From: Microcella sp.
GTDB taxonomy: Bacteria; Actinomycetota; Actinomycetes; Actinomycetales; Microbacteriaceae
Direction: 5' to 3'
Assembly: GCF_025808395.1 (NCBI RefSeq)
Contig: NZ_CP075524.1
Span: 2,542,001-2,606,000 of the forward strand
Length of the DNA: 64,000 bases
Below the pieces are notes generated by a model. The model saw only the letters and a list, made by a program, of their open reading frames with translations, did not search any database and was not told the DNA's origin. Below are positions 1-6,363 of the stretch, piece after piece. The position numbers and the translations under genes are program-made. The first letter of the stretch is position 1. Each line of letters starts with the position of its first letter.

Positions 1-1
1 G

Positions 2-208
2 CCTGCACGAACGCTCGCCCGATCACCGTCTCTTGCGCGGCCGTCATCGCGTCGGCCGTCGCGGCGCGAGCAAGCGAGACGTGCTCGTAGAACTGAAGAT
101 CTCATCAAGCTGGGCTTGCTGATCGTCGCAGGGTTGACCTACCCGGTGTGGGGGCCAGGGTTCATCGAAGCGCTCACTTCCGCGCTGACTCCGTCGGTGG
201 CGCCGTAG
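2..208 (+). CDS. C-terminal end of a membrane protein (partial)
   Basis: The frame is open from the window edge to a TAG at 206-208. It encodes an Arg-rich, proline-containing linker of about 30 residues, then EDLIKLGLLIVAGLTYPV and WGPGFIEALTSALTP, which reads as one hydrophobic helix and a short tail. The stop lies 7 bases before the end of the convergent esterase gene, a normal convergent layout. The start and any catalytic part are outside the window, so no function can be given. Competing frames on the minus strand have no ribosome-binding site and read less like protein. Confidence 0.45.
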   Translation, partial: PARTLARSPSLARPSSRRPSRREQARRARRTEDLIKLGLLIVAGLTYPVWGPGFIEALTSALTPSVAP

Positions 209-215
209 CATCTGC

Positions 216-1166
216 TCAATGCGCGCTGAGCATGCCCCGCAGGGCGTCGATCTGACGTCGCAAGAAGTCGCATGAGACTGCGGCCTTCGGTTCGGCAACG
301 TCGAAGCCGTGGTACGCGCCCTGCACGACGTGCAGTTCGCAGTCGACGCCCGCGGCGGTGAGGCGCCGCGCGTACTCGACGTCTTCGTCGTGGAAGAGGT
401 CGAGGGTTCCGACGCCGATCCACGCTGGCGGCAAGTTGCTGAGGTCGGTGCGGCGCGCGGGCACGGCGAGTTCGAGAGTGGCGGCGTCGAGGGGCGTTGC
501 GGCGGGGCCGGACGTGCCTGCGCCGAGATACATGCCCCAGCCGAGGCGATTGCTGCGCACGCTCCAGAGGCGCAGGCCGCGCGGGTGGGGGGCGTCGTCT
601 GACCCAGTGCGATCATCCAGCATCGGATACATCAGTACCTGACCGGCCACCGCGACCTCGCCGCGATCGCGAGCGAGCAGGGCGAGGGATGCGGCGAGCC
701 CGCCTCCGGCGCTCTCACCGATCACGGCAATGCGGTTCGCGTCGACATCGGGTTGCGCAGCCAACCACTGCAGCGCGCGGTAGCAATCGTCGAGCGGAAC
801 CGGGTAGGGGTGCTCGGGCGGCATGCGGTAGTTGACGCTCGCGGCGACGGCTCCGAGCTCGTCGGCGATGCGTCGGCACAGCGGATCACCTTGCATGGCC
901 GAACCCACGATGAGACCGCCGCCGTGCATGTGCAGAACGGCCGGGCGGCGCACGGCATCGTCGGCACTGGTGCCCTTCGGTCGTTGCACCCGCACCGTGA
1001 TACCCTCACCGATCTCGACGAGCTCGCCGCCGGCGGGCGGCTTCTGACTGCCCACACGCGCTATCGCTCGAAAGATGCGCCGGTTGCCTCGCGTCGCCGA
1101 GGTGGGGGGCATGAAGCGTGCTCGTGTGAGGTCGGGGTGGTATTCGGGGGCGTCTTTGCCGGTCAT
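216..1166 (-). CDS. alpha/beta hydrolase, HSL (hormone-sensitive lipase) type esterase
   Basis: A 316-residue carboxylic-ester hydrolase, probably cytosolic because no signal peptide is visible. The HSL oxyanion motif HGGG is at residues 81-84 and the nucleophile motif GESAGG at 150-155 (Ser152). An Asp in GTLDLFHDED and a His in AYHGFDV near the C terminus complete a Ser-Asp-His triad. Length and motif order fit the bacterial HSL family (acetyl-hydrolases and other short-chain esterases). The gene stands alone, convergent with the gene fragment at the left edge and divergent from the HEAT-like gene. The substrate cannot be told from sequence. Confidence 0.9.
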   Translation of the reverse strand: MTGKDAPEYHPDLTRARFMPPTSATRGNRRIFRAIARVGSQKPPAGGELVEIGEGITVRVQRPKGTSADDAVRRPAVLHMHGGGLIVGSAMQGDPLCRRIADELGAVAASVNYRMPPEHPYPVPLDDCYRALQWLAAQPDVDANRIAVIGESAGGGLAASLALLARDRGEVAVAGQVLMYPMLDDRTGSDDAPHPRGLRLWSVRSNRLGWGMYLGAGTSGPAATPLDAATLELAVPARRTDLSNLPPAWIGVGTLDLFHDEDVEYARRLTAAGVDCELHVVQGAYHGFDVAEPKAAVSCDFLRRQIDALRGMLSAH

Positions 1167-1213
1167 GTGTCGACTCTAGACACCCGCAGGTGCCGTGCCG
1201 CTACCCTGACGTC

Positions 1214-1753
1214 ATGTCGGTGAGTCGCTTCGAGAGCACGTTGACGGGAGGCCACCCGAACTCGCTCGGCAACACCGTGAGTGTTGTCGACGAGGTGCTC
1301 GCCGATCGCGCGCTACTCGCCGACCTCGTGGCGTGCTATCGCAGCGACGATGCAGTGGTGCGGCTTCGCGTCTCGAGCGCGGTCAAGCGCGTCGCCCAGC
1401 AGCGGCCCGAGTGGGTGGTCGCGCACCTCGACGACCTGCTCGGCTGGGTGGCCGAGATCGATCAGGCCTCGACGAAGTGGACTCTCGCGATTGTGTACGT
1501 GCTGCTCGACGCGCTCATGAGCCCGCTGCAGCGAGACGCGGCCATCGCGATCATGCAGGCAAACCTGCACTATGACGACTGGATCGTGCAGAACACCACT
1601 GCCGAGTCTCTCGCCCACTTCGCGCGGCAGCGCCCCGAGCTGGCCACGTGGCTTGTGCCTGAGTTGCGCACGCTCACGACCAGCCGCCACAAGTCGGTGC
1701 GCGGGCGAGCCCAGAAGCTGCTGAACTCGCTCAGAGCCATCGAGCGAGTTTGA
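1214..1753 (+). CDS. HEAT/armadillo-like helical repeat protein
   Basis: A 179-residue soluble protein composed almost wholly of amphipathic helices. Repeated stretches such as VRLRVSSAVKRVAQQRPEW and TAESLAHFARQRPEL have the spacing of HEAT-type repeats, pointing to a scaffolding or protein-binding role. I chose the ATG at 1214, which gives an N terminus MSVSRFESTL; an earlier GTG-type extension only adds non-conserved residues. No catalytic motif is seen. It lies upstream of the surface lectin gene, with 75 bases between them and nothing tying the two together. Function unknown. Confidence 0.7.
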   Translation: MSVSRFESTLTGGHPNSLGNTVSVVDEVLADRALLADLVACYRSDDAVVRLRVSSAVKRVAQQRPEWVVAHLDDLLGWVAEIDQASTKWTLAIVYVLLDALMSPLQRDAAIAIMQANLHYDDWIVQNTTAESLAHFARQRPELATWLVPELRTLTTSRHKSVRGRAQKLLNSLRAIERV

Positions 1754-1828
1754 TCCCGACCCCTCTTCTGGCGGTGAGCCGAAGTCGACATTGCCCATAG
1801 GCTGGAGTCAGAACGCGAGAGGGTACTG

Positions 1829-3232
1829 ATGAGTCTGAAGTCAACGGGTCGACGAATGGTTGCTACCGGGGTGCTGATCATCGCCCTCTGTGCCACGTCG
1901 TCAGTGGCGGCATTCGCGGCGCCCGTGGTGCTCGACGATGAGAGCTTCAGGGGATCGTCGACTGCAGCGGACGCATGGTTGTATGGCGGTTCGAACACTG
2001 CGCCGTGCCTCACGGCGGGTACGGGAGCGACGCCGGTCACGTCACTGCCCTCCTGCGGTATCGGCGAGGCGCCCGGAGACGGCATCTTGCGCCTCACCGA
2101 GAGCAACTCACAAGCAAGCTACGTCATTCTCAACACGCCTATCGACACCACACGAGGGCTCGAGATTTCGTTCGACATGTTTCAGTACGGCGGTGGCTTT
2201 GACCCGGGCGACGGCATGGCACTCATGTTCATCGATGGCGCGGTCACGCCAACCTCGAGCGGCGCTACCGGAGCGGGCCTCGGTTACGCGAGCATCGGCT
2301 CGACTCCCGGCATTGCTGGAGGCTACGCGGCGATTGCTTTCGACACCTACGGTGCCTTCTCGGCAGTCGGTGTCGGTTCTGGCGGGGCGCCCAACCAAGC
2401 GAACAGTATCGTCGTGCGCGGTAGCGAAGCGACCAACTATCAGTACATCACCCGTGTGGCCGCCTCAGGGTCGCTGTCGAGCGGTACTAGTTGGGATCGC
2501 GAGCTGGCGCGTCGACCCGTCGTGGTCAACATCAGCCGTCTCGGGATCATGTCAGTCGCCATTGACTACGGGTCGGGATTCGTCACTGAGTTGACGGGCA
2601 TCGATCTCACGACGATCAACGGCGAGGGGTCGATGCCAGAATCGCTGAAACTCGGCTTCACCGCGTCGACGGGTGGGGCCACCAACTGGCACGGAGTTCA
2701 AGACTTCACGGTCACCACCCTCGCCCCCGATCTCGCGATCGGCCTCGCCCCGGGCTCGATCGACCCGGGCACTCTTCAAGGCTCGATGTCGATGACCGTG
2801 TCGAACGACGCAGCAGCGGGTTCGACCAATGACACCGTCACGCTGACGAGTACGCTGCCGGCGGGCATCACGGCGCTCAGCGCAACAGGTACCGGTTGGT
2901 CGTGCGCCACTGTCGGCCAACTCGTGACGTGCACCCGCGCCGGTACGGGCGCCGATCGCCTTCACGCTGGCGAGTCATACCCCAACGTCACGATGAATCT
3001 GGCTGCATCAAGTGTCGCAGTGCTACCGGTGACGATTACCGCGTCGGTCTCGATCGCAGATGATGCTGATGCGGCGAACAACTCCGCGGCTGGTGAACTC
3101 ACGCTCGGTGCGGCGCTTGCCGACACGGGTGCGAATTCTGTCGGCTGGGGACTAGTTCTTGCCTTGCTGATGACAGTCGCGGGCGTGGTCGCGATACGGG
3201 CGCGACGCGTCAGTGTGCCGATCAGCGAATAG
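1829..3232 (+). CDS. LPXTG-like (LADTG) surface protein with L-type lectin-like and DUF11-like domains
   Basis: A 467-residue exported protein. Residues 1-30 form a signal peptide (SLKSTGRR, hydrophobic stretch, AFAAP). Residues about 35-290 resemble a bacterial L-type (legume-like) lectin, with ISFDMFQYGGGFDPGDGMAL and IAFDTYG as typical strands. About 295-420 resembles a DUF11/CARDB beta-sandwich with SMTVSNDAAAGS. The C terminus has LADTG at 430-434, a hydrophobic helix and the basic tail RARR, a cell-wall sorting signal. It is probably sortase-anchored and may bind glycans. No sortase gene lies in the window. The sugar ligand is unknown. Confidence 0.8.
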   Translation: MSLKSTGRRMVATGVLIIALCATSSVAAFAAPVVLDDESFRGSSTAADAWLYGGSNTAPCLTAGTGATPVTSLPSCGIGEAPGDGILRLTESNSQASYVILNTPIDTTRGLEISFDMFQYGGGFDPGDGMALMFIDGAVTPTSSGATGAGLGYASIGSTPGIAGGYAAIAFDTYGAFSAVGVGSGGAPNQANSIVVRGSEATNYQYITRVAASGSLSSGTSWDRELARRPVVVNISRLGIMSVAIDYGSGFVTELTGIDLTTINGEGSMPESLKLGFTASTGGATNWHGVQDFTVTTLAPDLAIGLAPGSIDPGTLQGSMSMTVSNDAAAGSTNDTVTLTSTLPAGITALSATGTGWSCATVGQLVTCTRAGTGADRLHAGESYPNVTMNLAASSVAVLPVTITASVSIADDADAANNSAAGELTLGAALADTGANSVGWGLVLALLMTVAGVVAIRARRVSVPISE

Positions 3233-3244
3233 AGTGGATGCACC

Positions 3245-3316
3245 GCCTCTGTAGCTCAATGGAAGAGCAGTTCCGTCCTAAGGAAAGGGTTGGGGGTTCG
3301 AGTCCCTCCAGGGGCA
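3245..3316 (+). tRNA. tRNA-Arg (anticodon CCU)
   Basis: A complete cloverleaf. The acceptor GCCTCTG pairs with CAGGGGC (one G-U). The D stem is GCTC/GAGC. The anticodon loop GTCCTAA carries CCT at 3277-3279, and the T arm is GGGGG-TTCGAGT-CCCTC. The discriminator base is A at 3316, followed by CCG, so CCA is not encoded. The top pair of the anticodon stem (G-A) is mismatched. tRNA-Arg(CCU) genes are frequent integration sites, and repeats starting at 3319 abut this gene. Confidence 0.93.
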
Positions 3317-3318
3317 CC

Positions 3319-3343
3319 GACCGGAATATCCGACCGGAATATC
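3319..3343 (+). repeat. tandem 13-base repeat (unit GACCGGAATATC + C) abutting the tRNA 3' end
   Basis: GACCGGAATATC occurs at 3319-3330 and 3332-3343 with one base between. The 25-base block recurs inverted at 6149-6173 with 22 of 25 positions matching. Its location directly after a tRNA gene suggests an attachment-site arm or a DNA-binding site of an integrated element. This is inference from position and symmetry. Confidence 0.6.
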
Positions 3344-3450
3344 TCAATAGGCGATCCATCAGCAATTTTGGACTGCTGTCGGCTCCGTTTTTGGTGTCAC
3401 GAGCGGCTCGCTGCCGAACCGCGATCGGCCCAGCCTGATGAGTGTCTCAG

Positions 3451-4803
3451 TCAGAGCATGGAGCCGAGATCGGAGCCAACGGAAGGGTAGGTAGCCGTCG
3501 CGGATTTCAGCTGTCGGGTGGTGAGGCCGAGCTTGATAGCAAGGCCGAAGGTGTTGATCACTTCCGAGTAGCCGGGGCCGAGGAGGTGCGCCCCGAGGAT
3601 CTGATCGGTCGCTGAGTCGACGATCACCTTGGTGGCGGCTGTGGTTTCACCGACACGGTAATTGCTGTACCAGCCACTGGTGTCGTGGAACCGTACGGAG
3701 GTCTCGCGGCCGTCGCGAGCGGCTTCATGCTCGAGCATCCCGACTCGATTCAGCTCCGGGATTGTGAACACGGTAGACGGCACACCGGCATAGTCGGGCA
3801 CCGTCTCGGTGCCCTTGATCATGTTGGATGCGGCCACCTTGCCCTCGAAGACTGCCACGGGTGTGAGGCGCTCGCCGGGGGTGTCCGCCGCGTCACCTGC
3901 GGCGTAGACCGACGGATTGCTGCGGCTCTGCAAGTGCCCGAGCACGTCGATACCCTGTGGCCCCGACGCGATATCGGCTGCAGCAAGGTCGAGGCCGTTG
4001 AAGTTGGGAACGCGCCCCGCGCCATGCACGACCAAGTCTGTGTCGATGGTGGTCGTGGCACCGTCCTGATCGACCGCGACGTTAAACCGTGTGGGCGTGC
4101 GAGTGACTCCGCTGACGGAGCTGCTGTGGTTCACGCGTATCCCTGCCTGCTCGGTGCGGCGCACGAGCAGGTCGACGAGATCCGGGTCGAATGCACGCAG
4201 CGGACGTTCGCCGTGATCGATGATCACGCAGTCCACGCCAGCGCGCGCTGCGATGTGGGCGAACTCGAACGAGATGAATCCGCCGCCGACAAACACGATC
4301 CTGGCGGGCAGCGCTTCGAGGTTGAGGAATTCGGTGCTGTCGATCAGGTACTCATGGCCGGGGAACTCAAGCGGTCGGGGCCGTGCCCCCGTGGCGATGA
4401 GGAATCGTCTCGCGGAATGCTGTTCGCCGTTGATCTCGAGGTCGTGAGGGCTGACGAATCGGGCGTCCCCGTGAAATGTGGATACGCCGTTTCGCTTGAG
4501 CCTGGACTCCATGGCGTCAGGAACGTCGTCGGTGAAGCCGTGCTTGTGCTGCATCAGTGCTGGCCAGTCGAGCGCGAGCCCGTTCTGGTCGATGCCCTTG
4601 CCCTGCATCAGGCGAGCATCGTCGATGACCTCCGCACCACGGCGCAGAATCTTCTTCGGGTCGCAGCCGCGCAGGGCACATGTGCCCCCATAGGGGAGGG
4701 TGTCGACGATGCCGACGCGCCAGCCGTGGGATGCACAGCGGTTAGCTGCGGTGATTCCTGCCATCCCCGCGCCGATGACGAACAGGTCGTATTCCTCGCT
4801 CAC
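3451..4803 (-). CDS. FAD-dependent pyridine nucleotide-disulfide oxidoreductase, MerA/glutathione-reductase-like
   Basis: 450 residues with the class I fold: FAD-binding GAGMAG at 11-16, a redox-active CALRGC (Cys42 and Cys47), an NAD(P)-binding FVGGGFISFE near 170-180, and a second FAD motif VYAAGDAADTP. The C-terminal interface region reads SATATYPSVGSDLGSML where glutathione reductase, lipoamide dehydrogenase and MerA carry the catalytic His-Glu pair. The MerA C-terminal Cys-Cys and N-terminal HMA domain are also absent. It is therefore not a standard mercuric reductase; another disulfide, metal or quinone substrate is likely. It follows the thioredoxin-like gene in one operon under the divergent MerR regulator. 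Confidence 0.85.
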   Translation of the reverse strand: MSEEYDLFVIGAGMAGITAANRCASHGWRVGIVDTLPYGGTCALRGCDPKKILRRGAEVIDDARLMQGKGIDQNGLALDWPALMQHKHGFTDDVPDAMESRLKRNGVSTFHGDARFVSPHDLEINGEQHSARRFLIATGARPRPLEFPGHEYLIDSTEFLNLEALPARIVFVGGGFISFEFAHIAARAGVDCVIIDHGERPLRAFDPDLVDLLVRRTEQAGIRVNHSSSVSGVTRTPTRFNVAVDQDGATTTIDTDLVVHGAGRVPNFNGLDLAAADIASGPQGIDVLGHLQSRSNPSVYAAGDAADTPGERLTPVAVFEGKVAASNMIKGTETVPDYAGVPSTVFTIPELNRVGMLEHEAARDGRETSVRFHDTSGWYSNYRVGETTAATKVIVDSATDQILGAHLLGPGYSEVINTFGLAIKLGLTTRQLKSATATYPSVGSDLGSML

Positions 4804-4870
4804 AGATTTCCTCCCATTGGCCTTAGCGATAGGGAACGATGAACGGGAACCATGTGCGCACTGAGTCTTC

Positions 4871-5167
4871 TCATGCGGGGATCGCGTCGCGCAGCTGTTC
4901 CAGTGTGGGGGAGCCGGCTAATCCAGCTGGCGTCCCGTACACGCGGCAGGCGAGCCCGACGTCGGCCGATGGGTCGGCGAAGCGATCTACTCCATCCACA
5001 AGAATGCTCGGCGAGCCACGAAAGCCGATCGCCTCTGCCTCTTCCAAGGTTTCGACCAGCCTGTGGTTCACGGTGATGCCAGGGCGGTCCGCCGCGATAG
5101 TCGCCAATCGTTCGGCCGCGATCAACCAGTTTGGGCACCCGTCGAAGTACTGCAGCGTGATTTCCAT
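4871..5167 (-). CDS. thioredoxin-like protein, mercury-operon type (FDGCPNW motif)
   Basis: A 98-residue thioredoxin-fold protein starting MEITLQYFDGCPNW with a single active-site Cys11, a conserved GSPSILVDGVD segment and a C-terminal helix. The family (often annotated as thioredoxin or DF-family seleno/cysteine protein) is commonly found beside merR, merA or merB genes. It may deliver electrons or a bound metal or thiol to the adjacent reductase. The predicted -10 element ends at 5175, so transcription should start at or next to the ATG (5167) and the mRNA would be leaderless. The reductase gene lies 67 bases downstream. Confidence 0.8.
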   Translation of the reverse strand: MEITLQYFDGCPNWLIAAERLATIAADRPGITVNHRLVETLEEAEAIGFRGSPSILVDGVDRFADPSADVGLACRVYGTPAGLAGSPTLEQLRDAIPA

Positions 5168-5174
5168 TCTCGAA

Positions 5175-5205
5175 CCATAAACGTTGTAGCGCGATACAAG
5201 GTCAA
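5175..5205 (-). promoter_or_regulatory. MerR-type promoter with dyad operator
   Basis: On the minus strand, -35 TTGACC (5205-5200) and -10 TTATGG (5180-5175) are 19 bases apart, the over-long spacing typical of MerR-activated promoters. The spacer contains the dyad TTGTA-N6-TACAA (5184-5199). It drives the thioredoxin-like and reductase genes, and the merR gene starts 16 bases away on the other strand. Confidence 0.8.
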
Positions 5206-5221
5206 GTGGTGAAATGGGCCT

Positions 5222-5626
5222 ATGAAGATTGGCGATCTATCCACAGCCAGCGGTGTGCCCTCGCAGACAATTCGGTTCTACGAGCGACGGGGACTGATAT
5301 CGCCGTCTGCGCGTGGAGGCAATGGGTATCGCCGATATGACGACGCGGCCAAATCGCGCCTCACCTTCATTCGATCTGCTCAGGCGGCAGGCCTGACGCT
5401 CGCTGAGATCGCCAGCATCATCAACATCCGTGAGGCCGGCGAAACACCCTGCGAGCACGCGTCGGCGCTTCTTGCCACGAAGCTTGAGGACGTGCAGCGC
5501 CGGCAACGCGAACTTGCTGTCCTGGAAGCAGAGTTGCATCAGATGATCGCCGCGAGTCGAGAGCTAGACCCCACCGACTGTGAACCGGGCAGCGTCTGCA
5601 ACGTCATAGTGAAGGTCGGTCAATAA
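5222..5626 (+). CDS. MerR family metal-responsive transcriptional regulator
   Basis: 134 residues. The N-terminal winged helix (MKIGDLSTASGVPSQTIRFY) and the RYD wing are canonical MerR, followed by a long dimerisation helix. Metal-binding candidates are Cys77 with His79 (TPCEHA) and the C-terminal loop Cys120 and Cys126 (TDCEPGSVCNV), the layout of soft-metal sensors of the MerR/ZntR/CadR/PbrR type. It should twist the 19-base-spacer promoter at 5175-5205 to switch on the divergent redox pair. Which metal (Hg, Cd, Zn, Pb) cannot be told. The gene starts 16 bases beyond the promoter. Confidence 0.9.
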   Translation: MKIGDLSTASGVPSQTIRFYERRGLISPSARGGNGYRRYDDAAKSRLTFIRSAQAAGLTLAEIASIINIREAGETPCEHASALLATKLEDVQRRQRELAVLEAELHQMIAASRELDPTDCEPGSVCNVIVKVGQ

Positions 5627-5724
5627 CGTGATGGGGACGCCCAGAGTGCCGCCTTCCCCGAGGACCCTGATTCAGCCGCAGCCGCAGCAGCAACAGCGCG
5701 GTCCGGTGTCGAAGTCGCCATTGT

Positions 5725-6147
5725 TCAGCGACCGAGTGGGCGTCGAATCTGGACTCCTGCCTCGCGTAGCGCTCTCAGGACTGTGTGATTGTCGTAACCC
5801 AATCTTCGGCCAATCGTGCCGCTCGACTCACCTTGTTCATACAGCTCTGCCGCGAGCGTGATCTCGACCGAACTCATTCCCCGCGACGTGGCAACTCCTC
5901 GGATCGCCAGCACCTTCGCCGCCGTTGTACGTGAGATGCGGAACTCACGTGCGACCTGCCGCATGTTCCGGACCTCGTCATATCGGGCCACAAGTTCGTC
6001 TACTTCCCGTTCGCGTAACTGGCGTGCTCTGCGGGAAGTTCCGGACACCCCCTCTTCAGGGCGGTCTCGCTTCATCGATCGGAACAGTAGTTCCTGAGGT
6101 GGCGTCTGACCCGCCGGGGGGTTCGAGTAGACCTGCAGCAGGTGCAC
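5725..6147 (-). CDS. double helix-turn-helix DNA-binding protein (island-associated, copy 1)
   Basis: 140 residues starting MHLLQVYSNPPAG, a basic middle, then two HTH units: NMRQVAREFRISRTTAAKVL (about 80-99) and SGTIGRRLGYDNHTVLRALR near the C terminus. The HTH units resemble the C-terminal HTH of resolvases, but no recombinase catalytic domain is present. A paralogue of identical length lies at 12729-13151 in the same orientation. The start codon is 2 bases from the inverted copy of the GACCGGAATATC repeat, so this protein may bind those repeats. Role unknown: a regulator or an accessory factor of the island. Confidence 0.75.
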   Translation of the reverse strand: MHLLQVYSNPPAGQTPPQELLFRSMKRDRPEEGVSGTSRRARQLREREVDELVARYDEVRNMRQVAREFRISRTTAAKVLAIRGVATSRGMSSVEITLAAELYEQGESSGTIGRRLGYDNHTVLRALREAGVQIRRPLGR

Positions 6148-6148
6148 T

Positions 6149-6173
6149 GGTATTCCGGTCGGGTATTCCGCTC
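6149..6173 (-). repeat. inverted copy of the tRNA-adjacent 25-base repeat block
   Basis: Read on the minus strand, this is GAGCGGAATACCC followed by GACCGGAATACC, matching the block at 3319-3343 at 22 of 25 positions. It sits directly upstream of the first HTH gene and so is also a candidate operator for it. Confidence 0.6.
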
Positions 6174-6301
6174 GGGGGAGCTACTCGTCACCCCTGCACT
6201 TGCAGAGCTCGTCTTCGCCCCTGCCTCTTGCGGGGACATCTGTCGTCGGTGGGTAGACCGATCTCGTCCATCGAGTGTTCAATCACGCGCCTCCAAAAGC
6301 C

Positions 6302-6330
6302 TTTACGCATATACCCCCCTGGGGTATACT
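6302..6330 (+). promoter_or_regulatory. copB-csoR promoter with CsoR operator
   Basis: A near-perfect palindrome TATACCCCCCTGGGGTATA at 6310-6328 matches the CsoR box. A -35-like TTTACG (6302-6307) and a -10 TATACT (6325-6330) are spaced by 17 bases, so the operator fills the spacer and overlaps the -10. CsoR would block polymerase until Cu(I) binds. AAGGAG (6353-6358) serves the ATPase start. Confidence 0.88.
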
Positions 6331-6363
6331 GGGGTAAGAAGCCCCTGCGGGTAAGGAGAAGCA

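Larger units (their letters stand above)
3319..6173. mobile_element. candidate element bounded by inverted copies of a 25-base repeat block
   Basis: The segment between the repeats at 3319-3343 and 6149-6173 carries the reductase, thioredoxin-like protein, MerR regulator and first HTH gene. The end blocks are inverted relative to each other, match at 22 of 25 positions, and each contains two 13-base units. No transposase or integrase is encoded inside. The right block may instead be an operator of the HTH gene that starts 2 bases away. The element call is an inference. Confidence 0.3.

Noticed and set aside
44..616. A minus-strand frame of 190 codons at the left edge
   Set aside because: Overlaps the esterase gene in another frame and has no protein-like pattern. 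A minus-strand frame starting at 47 was also weighed but has no ribosome-binding site.
5628..5861. A 77-codon plus-strand frame after merR
   Set aside because: Pro/Gln-rich start and antisense to the HTH gene; no family pattern.
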